A stretch of DNA of 64,000 nucleotides from Paramecium octaurelia (lineage: Eukaryota > Ciliophora > Oligohymenophorea > Peniculida > Parameciidae). The translations under genes were made by a program, and so were the position numbers. Below, one piece after another: positions 12,055 through 23,982 of the stretch. The stretch covers positions 523,600 to 587,599 of the forward strand of contig CAJJDP010000019.1 of assembly GCA_905182995.1 (NCBI GenBank), in the 5' to 3' direction. Position 1 is the first letter of the stretch; every line of letters starts with the position of its first letter. The notes below the pieces were generated by a model that saw only the letters and a program-made list of their open reading frames with translations, was not told where the DNA came from and did not search any database.

Positions 12055-12955
12055 TCATTAATCTTATTATTATTTTGACTTTTATTCTGAAAAGAATTAT
12101 TCAATTAATGTTATCCAATCATTTTAAGGCTTTTTCTCTGAAATATAATTTAAAACCTTTTCTATGCTGATTTGTGAGATTTTAAATTAATTTTGTTATA
12201 AGAATTTAGTTGCCTTTCCTGTGTTTGCAATATCAACTCTTTATTAAACAGTGTAATTTTAGCAATAAATGACTTTCTAATTATTTGTGGTCCTGTCCTA
12301 ATTGCTTAAGAAAATCTATCCATTATGTCCCAAAATCATATTGACATTATTATTAAGTTTAATAAAATGCCTTTTTTATTTCACAATCAAGTAGTGATTC
12401 ACTTTGATGAGTAATCCATCTTCAATTTTACCATATTTAAGTCCTCTCGTATGAAGATTAACAGATTTATCGTTGTTGACAGCTAATGATTAGAATAAAT
12501 ATAATAATTACAATGAACTTCTGCACAAATTAGATCGTTCTCCGCAAATATTTATCGCATATTCATTTCATCGTCTTCTGTTTTTTGTCTCTAAATAATG
12601 ATAGATAGTTTTACTTGTTCAGGCAAATAAGTTGAATTCAAGTGAAGAGTGGCTTCTGAACTTGAACCGATATTTACAATCCACTTTTTATCCCTAATCT
12701 ACACAATTTAGCCTATTACTATTTCTCCTATTTATGGTTAATAACTGCATTTGATTGGTTTTATCATAATCAATCTTTGGATTATTAAAGTGATTACTTA
12801 TTTGTCTAATTAATAGTTCCTGTGGTGCTGGAGAATATTTTTCCTTACTCTTCATAAGTATTGGTTCCACTAATAAATCCTGTTTCATCAGATAATAAAT
12901 CTCCTGGTAGAAAAACTTCTTTCTTATCATGATGCAAATTTTCCTCTATTTACAT
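12055..12955 (-). CDS. RRP4: RNA exosome cap subunit Rrp4 (EXOSC2)
   Basis: 282 residues with two introns, 12775-12797 (23 nt) and 12483-12511 (29 nt). The N-terminal domain carries the family pattern FLPGDLLSDETGFISGTNTY. An S1 domain follows (PQIGEIVIGQIVQIRDKKW, then VNIGSSSEATLHLN). A KH-type region contains DKSVNLHTRGLKYGK and MILGHNGQIFL, which correspond to well-conserved Rrp4 segments. Rrp4 is one of the three cap proteins of the nine-subunit exosome that feeds RNA to the catalytic subunits in nucleus and cytoplasm. The start is the first ATG; a second TAA codon (Gln) follows it directly. Confidence 0.92.
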
Positions 12956-13333
12956 TTTAATTTATATATTGTTAATAATAATATCAATTTTCATAATTTT
13001 TTAGAATATTATTTCCTATAAGATTTCATTTAATTCAATGAAACAGTCTTAATTTAGATATGCCACAAAGTATTGTTATGTTAATTAAGGAAATCATCAT
13101 CTAGAATTGATTTCAAAAATTCATTCAATTTTCAATCTATTAAATTTGGTCTTATGGACATCTTGAATAAAAAGGAAATATTATCTTTAAAAAATGGGAA
13201 GTTTAATTTTTTGGGTTGACATACAATTAAAAATACTTAATTAAAGAGTTTTAGAGTTTAATGAGATTGTTCCATTTTATATTCGTCTGTTATAAATTGG
13301 AATTTTCCAGAAAATAATAATAAATTAATTAAA
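12956..13333. other. Intergenic between divergent genes
   Basis: About 380 AT-rich bases separating the Rrp4 start from the next rightward gene. TGA interrupts all longer frames. Nothing else is recognised. Confidence 0.4.
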
Positions 13334-14137
13334 ATGACACGTATTACAAGTATACTCCTACTCTCACTATTGTTTGTTTCCTCCCAAGCCTACTTTTAAG
13401 ATAAAGAACATAGAGAAGAGGCTAAGTCATTCTTTTTGAATTTTATAAAAGAATTTACAAATCAATACAGTGCTATTACAGCTGAAGGTTTGGATTATAT
13501 GGGAGCTATGAAATTGGCATTGGACTATTGGATTACATAGATAAGGATTCACAATTTTGCTGAATTAAAAGTAAATAAAAAGAAATAAAATAAAGGTTGA
13601 TTATGATGTGAATCATGACATTTTGGAAATCTCAGCTCCCACTTTCAATATTGATTTAGTAGTCGAGAATAAATACACAATCCCAATCAAAATAGAAGAG
13701 TATTGAGCATTATTATTTTAGTTTGTTTGTCTCAATCATCTTCAACATTGGTCCAACACACTTCAGATGCGCAGAAGTGGAAATTGATTATGGCTCTGTT
13801 TCTTTGGATGTGAATGTCGTAATAGAATACATTACCAAATAATTGTTATCTTTGGACATCATTAAGTCTGCAATCAAGAAATCAGAGATTCCAATTAGAA
13901 ATGTTCTAGTGAATGCTATTAGAGTATTAATCGATTCAAATATTATAGAGCAACCATTAAAGATTGAATGGATTGGTCAATGAATTGAGAACTGGCTCAT
14001 TGAACCCAGGAGTGTTGTTAGCCTAATTACCTAATGTGCCATTCACCAGAGTTGAAAATAGAGAATACATCATCAATATCAGATAAATTTTCAGTTTTGA
14101 GTCTTAAAAGGAGAAGGAAAAGAAGGACGATCTTTGA
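13334..14137 (+). CDS. Secreted protein, unknown
   Basis: 243 residues with a clear signal peptide (MTRITSILLLSLLFVSSQA). Three introns are needed: 13571-13595 (25 nt, ending AAAG), 13700-13721 (22 nt) and 13924-13948 (25 nt). The third moves the frame from an early stop to one that continues through LPNVPFTRVENREYIINI to a Lys/Asp-rich end. Alternating hydrophobic residues (IIFNIGPTHFRCAEVEID, VSLDVNVVIEYI) suggest beta strands and then amphipathic helices. The overall look is reminiscent of lipid-binding BPI-like halves, but I cannot establish this. No TM segment apart from the signal. Confidence 0.65.
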
Positions 14138-14204
14138 ATTATAGATATAAATATCAAATGTGTCTAATTTGTTATAAGAGTGTTTTTGATAATTAATTTA
14201 ACAA

Positions 14205-15068
14205 ATGATCGATTATTCATTCCTAGCTCCACCATAAGAGGTTCACTCCAGTAGGGAATTCAAATTTGATTTTAGATCATTATATCAAACATAAAGAGTA
14301 GGAGTAAGGAATTAGGAAATTCTACAAAACAGATGTTTATGTTGAGTTTGAAATAGAAAAGGTGAAGGAACTCAGATAAGCAATTCAGATCAATCATCAT
14401 CCTGAACGACCATTTGATTGATCAAAATAACGTATCAATGCACTCCTACTACTTTCTTAGCATGATAAGGAATTAATTTATTAAGCTTTGTCATTTCTTT
14501 TGGGAATAGTATAGAAGTACATGTTGATTCCAGGAAAGGTGGAAACTTAAGTATTTCTATTGGAGACTTGTAATCTGGGAGGATAAGGTTTGTCATAGAA
14601 AGTCTTGGAAGTATTGATAGATGGTTTGAGTACTAACTTTTCAGGTTAAGTAAATAATCTATATGATCAAGTAGATTTTATACGAATGTTTTTAGGAAAT
14701 AGTAATAAAAAATTTACTATGTTGTCTCTAATGAGCCACAACAAGAAAACAAAGATGAATATGAATAGAATACTCAAATATAATCTACAAATGAAGATCC
14801 TCCATAAGAATCTTAATAAAAGAATTAAAAAATTATTATGGATTAACCTAAGTAACCTAAATTGTAATAATAAATAATGCAGAGAGAGGAGGAGATTAAA
14901 TCAAATATCCCCAGAACTATCAAAATTAAAGAAAGCGCTGAATAGGCTATACTAGCTGATATATATTGTTAATAGTTAGTGAATGATACAGAATAAAACA
15001 AATTATTGACTCATGATGAATAAGGGCTTAATTCATCTGGAAATTAATTAAATGACGAAAGTCTTTGA
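14205..15068 (+). CDS. CRAL-TRIO (Sec14-like) lipid-binding protein, exon structure uncertain, possibly broken
   Basis: The first half reads as a CRAL-TRIO domain: FRSIIILNDHLIDQNN, then ALSFLLGIVQKYMLIPGK, then VFLLETCNLGG, then VLEVLIDGLSTNFSG. Reaching this needs an intron at 14245-14275 region (GTAGGG...TTTTAG, 25 nt), a 19-nt segment starting GTGAAG near 14365, and a 29-nt intron starting GTATCA near 14430. After NFSG the continuing frame must switch to reach a long Gln-rich C-terminal tail (NEPQQENKDEYEQ onward) that is open to the TGA at 15066-15068. No single standard intron makes that switch; one two-intron solution would delete the end of the domain. Either an unusual splice pattern, a sequence error or a decaying gene. 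Confidence 0.55.
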
Positions 15069-15236
15069 GAAAATATAATATTTAATTGGTGGATCCTGTA
15101 AATAACCATAAAGTGTTGTTCCAAATGTGAAAATATTTTGATATTTAAATAGATTTTTAATACTTATATTCTTAATTAAAATATAAAAGTAATGGAGAAA
15201 TTTACATAAATTATTTCATATCAAAATCATTTAATT

Positions 15237-18200
15237 TCAAATATATTCATCTGTTTATTCTTGATTTTCCATTTAAAGTTTGAAATATTCATCAACCAAC
15301 TATTTTATCTAATAGCTTTTTTCAGTTTCAAATTTTAAGCAAAGTTTCTCTTTATTATTTTAATTGCTCCTTTAATGGCCACTTTGCTTAGTTGCCTCCT
15401 CCAAATATATACTTAATGTAGTTTATAAAGAGCTGATCGACTCAATTTCATCGAAACCTATCTCTATTAATTCAAATGATGAAATGAAGGATGAAAGTAG
15501 TATTAAGGAATTATATCCAACTCCTAAACATAAAGATTACATTCCCTTGATATTTTCAGTGTTATAATTTTATAATGATTTATCTTGCATCTTCTTTTTA
15601 TTCCAATAAGTATTGCTTAGCTCTATTATTTTAGTTATGTTATCCTTTTCAGGCTTCACAGAGAATTTTGCAACCCCAAAAAATTTTTTAGATTTTAACA
15701 AATTCAAAAAAACCAATAATGCAAAATGAGTTTCAGTCATCTACTAATTCTAAAATCTCTCATTTTAATTATTTCTTAAATTGAATTCTGATTTCATCTA
15801 TTACTATTAATTCTACTTCTCATTTATAATTTAGCAATGAAAATTTTGCACCAAAGTGGGTAGAAAATTACACCATTCGTCTTATGTTATGATTTTCATG
15901 GCAATCGGAGGTAGAAACTAATAAGTTCAAATAATTTATATTACCTTCTTTATTTCATTCATAGGAATTTTTTTTGGATCAATAGTTTTGTATCCATTTA
16001 TATACAGATAAAAGGCTGTGTAGAGAATATGATCTTTAGGACCCAGTGTTAATCTCATGTTGCTAATATCGTCAAATAACTGATAACTGATTAATTGTAA
16101 TCTCACTAAGTCCTAAGTGTAATAATCTGTCTCCTCCTTATTTGATACATATAAGTGTTTCCTGAGCTATAGCAATTTTCCATTATAAAAAGGCACTTTC
16201 TAAGACTTTTTAAAAAGACCAAAAGGCTCATCAAATCTGACTAAAAAATTCCACAGCCTCTCATCATTATCCAAAGGTTTTAAATAGGTGTTATCAATAT
16301 AATATAATCTAAAATCATAAGCAGATTAAAGTTATATTTCAGTTGCTATCTCTTCCATTAAATTAAAAGCTGATGTGTCTTTGTTTATAAAAAACTCTTT
16401 CTCAACCTATTTAAAACTTAGAAATATCATGACTTTAATTTTGACCTAAATAGAATTCAAAAACTCCTTGTCTACTACTGAACTTTGTCTAGAATTTCCT
16501 TTGCTTTCTACAGCCAATAATTGAGTCGCAGAAATCTTTCTTAAATTTTTCATGCTTGCAGCTCTTAACCCTCGAACTGGAGTTTAAGGATCTTTTGCAA
16601 TCTAGCTTATAGTCTATTCAGTCTTTTAATCAGAAAACTTTAAGGCAGATGATTATACTTCAATTTATTTATGAGCATCCCTGGGGGAACTAATTTAGGT
16701 GATCATAGTTGTAAAATTCGAATTTTCATTTGAACTAAAACTTACTGAATTCTATGAATAGTCTATAGTTCCACTTGCTGGTTTTTTTGATGCTCTAAAA
16801 TTAATTCCAACTCCCATAATTGATTATCTGTATTATTTCACTAGAATTGCAGGCAAATCATAAAAGTTTTCAGGCAATCCCAATAATGCTAAAATTAATT
16901 AGTTTTATGTTTTATTCTCCTTAAACTCAGATGCATTCAATAATATCTATAGAAATTCTATCATCACAATTTTCCTTTTCTAATAATAACATACAATATA
17001 TACATCTATGACTGCAGCTTCATTTCTATCAAAATACGAATTCTCTTTAATTTCAGTTATTTTTATTTTTGGAAACAGCGCTTTCACTTCTTGCTATACT
17101 TTTTTAAACAAACTGTATCTTAAGTATATCTTTTAAGTAATATTATTGTTTATATCTATCTCGAATATATACTAAGTAAATTTGTTATTGGTTGCATCAA
17201 TGACTTCTTCAGTTCCAATGATTTAAATGGAAACACTTATATTATCAATTTGGTTAACTTTTTATTTTTCAGGGATCATCTCTTAAAGTGCTTTATCTCT
17301 TTCTGCTTTTTTATCCTAAAGTTCCTTTATCTCTTGATTGACCATATTAATATACTCTTACATGTCCTGTTCTGAATTTTAACTGAGAACTACAAAGATT
17401 ACAGAGTTGTCAACACCATTAATTTGAAATAAATACTTATACTTGCACATTTCAGGTAATTATTGACATTTACTTTAATAATTAAGTTTGATAAAAGTCT
17501 TAAAGTTATGTTCTTATTTTGTTTGATCTCTTTCTGTTACAAGAATCAAGTCAGAAAGAAAATAAACAATAACAGGTTTGATTTAAGCTCCTTTTGTGTA
17601 GTACATATGAAGAGATTCTTCTCTTAGAAATTATCTACTCTACTCTAGGATTTTTACGAAGTTCCCATACTATTTTTATAAATCAAATAACTTTTGATTT
17701 TTAAGTAGACTATCCATTGATTTGTTATTTTGATTGGCAACTTGTTCAAATTTTTCAAGAACCAACTTAATATTAGTGTAGTCAGGGTGATCTTGAGATG
17801 TATTTTTTAAGAGATCCTTAAATAAAAGTACATACTTAGGTATACGTTAGACAGGCAAAATCAAGAAATAGGATTCCAAGGTCTTTCCTTGATTTTATTT
17901 GTCTATTGCATCCAAGAATTGTTTATACGGTTTGTTTTCCTTTTTTAATTTCATTTGTACACTAAAGGCTTTTTGATAGTTCACCAAATAGATTGAGTAA
18001 ATTTTAAAGAAAGAGATGTGTTGCTGCAATTATATGTCGGCTATAAGGGAATAATATGTAAATTGCTCTAGTTTCTTCCTAAATATTTCCAGGATGTCGA
18101 CGGAGAGCTATTAAATGGCTTCCACATTAGAAAATATCTATTAAATAATTTATGAAGATATTAATTTATTTTGTTCTCTTAATGGTTTTAAATACGCATT

Positions 18201-18732
18201 TATCAATATTGTTAGTGCTTAGCAATACGATTGTTCGGTTATAAAAAGTTCATTGAGAACTCTTTTTCTATATTGAAATTGCGTTTTGAGGTTCAGGTAT
18301 TGTCTTCTCATTAAAAATGAACGAATTTTGGATTGCACAATTACAACTTTTTAAAGGTATGCGTCTTAATTATGGGTAGAGTTGAGTTCTTAGGCTTCTT
18401 CCAGTTTCGCCATGGTTTATTAAAATTAATTGCTTATTCTATCGATTCTCTCCACTTCTTCTAGATTGGGCATAGTAGACAATCTGGGTTTGAAGGAATG
18501 CCTATTGTGTATGTCATTGATAGATTGATTAGATTTTTGCTAAATTTTAATATTATCTGAATATTTGTCATGTTCTTTGTTAATTGGCTATTAAATATCT
18601 GTTGAAGATATGAATGCATAAATTACTTAATAGGTTGCAAAGATAATTCTTTTGCTTGCTGGAATGGGAGTTGCTTGGATTTATGGGGTTTTGCTGAATG
18701 GTATCGATTTCTTAATCAAATCTGCAATTCAT
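15237..18732 (-). CDS. Multidomain RhoGEF: IQ - DH - PH - PX - FERM-like
   Basis: 1146 residues with introns 18599-18626 (28 nt, ending ACAG) and 15918-15944 (27 nt). An IQ-like motif lies near residue 125 (VIVQSKIRSFLMRRQYL). A DH domain follows (about 145-345): YRKRVLNELFITEQSY, then YFLILPVQRIPKYVLLFKDL, which is the signature helix of Dbl-family GEFs. A PH-like region (about 360-480) and a PX-like region (about 500-620: YIFEIDINNN, IYLRYSLFKKV) come next. The C-terminal third looks like a FERM domain: a ubiquitin-like start with FFINKDTSAFNLMEEI, then LRLYYID-type strands and an all-helical lobe (LRKHLYVSNKEETDYYTQDL). Predicted role: exchange factor for a Rho/Rac GTPase at a phosphoinositide membrane. 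The order of domains is unusual. Confidence 0.82.
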
Positions 18733-18819
18733 GAAATTATACAATAATAATAAAAATGAATGAGTACATGTCAAGAATAAAAGAATATTAATCTTTAAGG
18801 ATAAATAATTATTATAAAA

Positions 18820-21570
18820 ATGAGTATATTTGAATCGCAAAATGCTGTTGAAGAGATGAGAAACAATATTGGAAGATAGCAAAATTTATCTAATATTTAT
18901 AAAGAAGTAGGAAGTCCTTCAGAGCATTCTCTGTAAAGGTTTTAATCTAATGAGATAAATGTAGTTATTTTTCCCCCAGCAACAGTTTAATGATGGGTAG
19001 CAAGAGTAAAGTTCTAATTCACAAATCTATCGAGATTGCGACAACTCAGCCATTGGGGTATGAATACTAATATAAATACAGACTAACTAGAGTATGGAAG
19101 AGTAATGGTTTGATCATCATCACAATGATTATGAGATTCCTTTACACATTGAAATTGTAAACAGAATCAATGAAATACAAACTTTTAAACAAAAGGATAT
19201 TTACGATTATTCAGGATGCTTCATCAGATTATTTAAATCTTGTACGATATAGAAATAACAAATATCATATTAAGGGAAGGTCAGAATTGCAAGTTCAATA
19301 TTCTCTATTTAAAAAATAAATTAGGTCAATCTTTGAATATTATGGGGGATTCATTCCAATATTTTAGCCAGATCAAAGATTCATAATGTATTATGAGTTC
19401 TGCTTTATAATTTCTATCCTATTAAACCTATTCTATGTACCAATTAATATCAGTTTTTTGAATCAAGATATCTCAATACTTTTTGATGCATTCCCAGCAG
19501 TGCTATAAGTCCTATGGATTTTGGTGCAATTTAATCTTTCGTTCTATGAAGATCAGATAATGAAAAAGAGTAGAATTGACATCGCAAGCAACTATATGAA
19601 AAGCTATTTTTTATTAGATTTGTTAATAGTTGTGACAACTTACTTGTAGATACTTTATGGTTATTTCATCCCTTTGATCTCAGTGTTTTTGAGGATTCCT
19701 CTCTTGATTCGTGTACTGGATTAATTTGAATACAATACAAACTTCAAAGAAAATTTGGCAGCTGTATTTGACTTAATTAAATTGATTGTGATGTTAATTT
19801 TCATCATTCATTGTTGTGCATGCAGTTGGCATTTTCTGGGAGTGTACGAAATGGAACATTATGCGCCTGGAAAGAATTGGTTAGAGTACTATAGTATTAG
19901 TCACTAGAGTTGGATAGAGCAGTAAGACTATCATATTTAACTAAAGATACATAGCTTCCTTATATTTCAGTGTAATCACTACCCTAACAGTGGGATATGG
20001 TGACCTAACACCTCAATCTGCCTACGAACAACTGTTTGTGATTTTGGTGGCTATGAGTCTTTGTGGTATGTTAGGTTACACGATTTCAAACATTGGTGAA
20101 ATCTATAGATCAATGAATGAGAAGAAGCAGCAATACAAAACTTAGATGAAGGCCATTGAGTAAATCATAAGGCAACGCAAGTTGAATGACAAGTTATCCA
20201 TCAAAGTTAGAAAATACTACCAGCATTTATTTCAATAAGAACAACAAGAAAATTCATTGGGCGAGTAATTGCTGACTAAATTAACCAAAAATCTAGAAGA
20301 GGAAGTTATGATTGATTCTTATAAAACCATTCTGATGAACTCCTATCTATTGAGGCAATTCAAAGATTCTACAGTGGAGCAATTGTGCACAAAAGTTAAA
20401 GTCATCAAATTACAACCTGGTGATGAAGTTGTTAAAACATAACAATTTGCTGATCATCTAATATTCCTTCTGAATGGAGAACTAACTTTGCTCGGACACA
20501 ATTCAAGACAACCGATTGTACTTAAATAATTGACTGGGGGCACTGTCATTGGAGAACAAGAATTCACTGAATAAGGATACTATGATTATATAATTATCAG
20601 TTAAGGATACAGTAAGATAGCTGCTATTTCTAGAGCTTCATTTTATGAAATATTATAGTATGATAGTTAGGAATTCGAGAAGATGTGTAAAATTAGAGAT
20701 TAATATAAATTTAGTGTAAGGAAAAAAAATGTTATAGGAAGGACATGCGAAATCTGTGGTTGGACTCATGGGTACTTGCAATGTCCAATGACATTTTATT
20801 AGGTCGACAAAATGAAATTATTGACACATCATAGATAAAATTAGGATTAAGAGAGGAAATTTTATAAAGACTTCAGAAGATCCAAAAAGTTTAATACTTT
20901 AACAGAATTGCTCCAAATTCAAAATGGTTGTCTAGATTTTATGATTAGTCAGAAATTAGTTGATGAAATGTAATCTTTCCATATCCAATATATAATTAGA
21001 CCCAATCATGATCAAAATGAAGACGGTACTTAAAAAATGAGAGTCAATATCCAGGATTTGGAATCTTCTCATTTCAGTTCCAGCAGGTCCATTCAAGAAG
21101 ATATCAAGGGGAATGTCAATACGATTATGAAGTCTCCCACCAACAGTTCTAGATTCTAGCTGATTTGCAAGTAGATCGATTAATAACGGGAGCATCTTCA
21201 ACAATAAACCTTTGCCAGAAAAAATCTCAAGAAACAATCCTTGATTGTGGATCACAATTTTAAACGGAAGGAAAAAGAAGATGACATCAAAGAATACATT
21301 GATGAGATTATAGAGAAGTTGAATATGCATCAAAAGGAAAAGGAGAAGTCTATAGTTACTGCTCATTCTAAAATTTCAACCTATAATCCTGACTTGGAGT
21401 TTGAAGTTATGTAATCTTATAAATATTACTTTCCTCAATTTAATATAGACAATATACTTGAACGAGTTAACCAAAATTATGAAAGGTTTATGCAAAAAAA
21501 CAAGAAAAACCCTATTCGTATATTTGTTAATCGTAGAAAATTGAAGAGAAAGATTATGATTTCTGATTGA
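18820..21570 (+). CDS. Voltage/cyclic-nucleotide-type potassium channel (KCNH/CNG-like)
   Basis: 897 residues with introns 18933-18964 (32 nt) and 19922-19946 (25 nt, ending AAAG, just before the pore). Several membrane helices follow residue ~160, and the pore helix and filter read SVITTLTVGYGDLTPQ, with TVGYGD at about 371-376, the K+-selective signature. A linker and a cyclic-nucleotide-binding domain follow (VKVIKLQPGDEVVKTQQFAD, then IFLLNGELTLL, then GGTVIGEQEFTEQGY). Beyond it a C-x2-C-x4-H-x4-C motif (CEICGWTHGYLQC) may bind zinc. The C-terminal ~250 residues are charged. Paramecium has a very large family of such channels, which act in membrane potential and ciliary-beat control. The start is the first ATG; the 32-nt intron joins it to the frame of the channel. 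Confidence 0.9.
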
Positions 21571-21585
21571 AAATATATATTTATT

Positions 21586-22068
21586 ATGATATTAATATTT
21601 ATATTAATGATTCAAACACAATAGACTGAAGTAGAGACTTTTAATTAAATCACCAAAAATATTAATTAGGTCAGCATTGACAATGAAGGTACATTCAAAT
21701 ACATCCTGATCTTATTGGAGGGAGAGAACAACAAGGAATTTTATTATGTTAGAGGTCTAAAATAATATGAATTTCACGCATAGAACTTTGAGCATTTTTG
21801 TGAGGAGGCAAAAAATAACTTGAAATGGTCGGAATTCAAGTATAATGTAGAAAAAGGAACGATCAAGGCATAATTAAATGGACACAATTTCAAATTTAAG
21901 TGTGTTGGTGGAGGCAGAATCAAACATTCATTTGTCAATTCAAGTATAGAAATTTATGGATATTCGTAATCCTATGGATAGTGTGATCATAAATTGTCCT
22001 TAAATATCATAAGAACAGTCTATCCTTATGAAGATAAAAATGTAATCACAAGAAACGATGGTTATTGA
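21586..22068 (+). CDS. PHPT1: Phosphohistidine phosphatase (Janus/PHPT1 family)
   Basis: 160 residues, intronless. Matches to the 14-kDa phosphohistidine phosphatase family are strong: SIDNEGTFKYILI, VRGLKQYEFHA (with the catalytic-type His in FHA), the glycine-rich CVGGGRIKH, IEIYGYSQSYG, and the ending RNDGY, which is also the family's C-terminus. The enzyme removes phosphate from histidine (and lysine) in proteins. The first ATG adds a hydrophobic MILIFILMIQ that the family lacks; the ATG at 21607 gives a normal-length protein. Only 15 nt separate it from the stop of the K+ channel gene, so the second ATG is equally plausible. Confidence 0.9.
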
Positions 22069-22088
22069 TAATAACAAAAATATATATT

Positions 22089-23687
22089 TCATTAAATAAA
22101 TGGATTTATGTGTCCTCCATTTGCTTAATATAAATGTGTTCCAATTCCAAATTATTTATGATTATTCAATGGTTCTATGTTCTTTTTCAAATTCCATAAT
22201 TGACATGACAATGCTATCTTCAACACAATCACAAAGTAGCTGACAAGAATAGTTATTCTCTAAGATGTAACAAGTTCAGATTCTTATTAAGGATTTTCTG
22301 ACTTATTTTGATTCCACCAAACCTATTAATTAACTATAAGTAATACTCCTGAATAGGCTGCCAACCAAGACACATCATATAATAAAGTCAAGATTATTAG
22401 AATTGCAAATATGTTTAAATGGTTCTTCTCAAAATAGTTTAGACCAACAATCAACGAAGTACATAGGGCTATAGTAATATTAACAAAATCAGTTTTCACC
22501 CAACACAAATAAATGCTACTAAGCACATACAATACTATAAAAATAGCTGTTAATTTCATATCCTTAGTGACATGATCATACCCATAATTAGCCTTTTATT
22601 TAAGATCATGTCTAGCTGGATAGTCAATCTCCGGATGCACTGTAGTCACACTTTCAGGTGGCTGATTCAATATTTGTAACACTCTACTGTCACTCAATTA
22701 TGGAGTTTTGTAAACTGTCAAATCTACTTTCTTGTCTCCCTGATATATGATTGGCTTAGAGAATTCATGAACAAACATCAATTGAGGAGCATCAGGAACA
22801 ATTAGTCTTTTTGGTTGCAATACTCCATTCTAAAAAGGAGCATAAAGAATCTTCAAATCATTCTCATATTGATCCTTCTCCTCTTGTTAATTCAGTATTT
22901 ATTGCTGCATTACTTGCTGAGCCTACTCATAAAACATTTACTAATGTATAATTATCAACATAATACCTCATCAAGCAATAATTGTAATTCCAATTGTAAA
23001 CTTCCACTACCCATTGAACCATGGCGATCATAAATATTAAACCATTGATTGTGCTTCATTTGATCCTCTAATTCTCTTAACCCAAAATGAACCTCACCTA
23101 TTAAACTGCTTTTATTAGTTGTGCTATCCAAAGTCAATATTGAAATATAAGTTTATTCATTTCCAGACTTGATGGGACTTTAAATATATTAAGGATTCTT
23201 ACAAAACAAAGGTCTCGTCCCAAATTGGATTAAGGATATCATTATGTGCTAAACGAGAACTCTTTTTCTCCTGATTGAAATGTACAACAACGTAAGGCTT
23301 GTTTGAAGCATTAATCAATCCTTAATGGAGATTCTTAGCTCCAATTACTCGGATCTGCAAAATTTGAGACCGATTTTTATTTGTTAATTTAGCCAATTCT
23401 TCTGTTTACTTCACTATAAATTGATTAGCTTTGTTGATTTTTTCATTCAATACTATGTCAGCCTAAATAACAATTTCTATGAAATCTTCTATTTTCACCA
23501 ACCCTTTGAAATTGGTTGGACAACGTTCAAATAACTCATTTGCCAATTCTCTATCAAATTATATTTATGCCATATTATCTAATATACGCAAAAGAGATGT
23601 TTTCGTGACCACAAAGAAAGGTTCAAACCCTTTGCATTGAAAACATGCTGTGAGGTAATCTTTAGCTTATTATTATTTGTTGCTCAT
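22089..23687 (-). CDS. C2-domain protein with C-terminal multi-TM region
   Basis: 515 residues with introns 23178-23202 (25 nt, ending AAAG) and 22941-22966 (26 nt). A C2 domain lies about 95-240: ILQIRVIGAKNLHQGLI, NKPYVVVHFNQEKKSSR, NDILNPIWDETFVL. Several C2 calcium-ligand Asp positions are replaced, so calcium dependence is doubtful. A Gln-rich helix and a linker follow, then about four membrane segments (AIFIVLYVLSSIYLCWV; ITIALCTSLIVGLNYF; IFAILIILTLLYDVSWLAA; ILVSYFVIVLKIALSC). This suggests a tether between a membrane and lipid or protein partners, but the family is not recognised. Confidence 0.78.
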
Positions 23688-23982
23688 TAACTGTTAATTA
23701 ATAATATAAAATACAATGATTAAGTCTAAACAAAAACAAATAATTAAGCAAATCCATAACTAATACATTCTCATAGATATGCGTTTAATAAAATAAAATG
23801 GCAATATTTATAAGGAGCATTATTGATCTATCTATTGGGAGCTTTATCTTTTTTGAATTCGAAGTTTTAATTGCAATTCTGAATATTGTGAATGGTGGAC
23901 ATCAAATATTTGAAACTGAATATTTAAGAATTTAGATTCTATTCAGAATGAAAATTTGTTGATAAGCTATTGATCATCATAT

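Noticed and set aside
19058-19081. A 24-nt intron in the K+ channel gene with a His-rich downstream exon
   Set aside because: The alternative frame through MGSKSKVLIH and RVWKSNG leads without interruption into the channel; the 32-nt intron at 18933-18964 explains it better.
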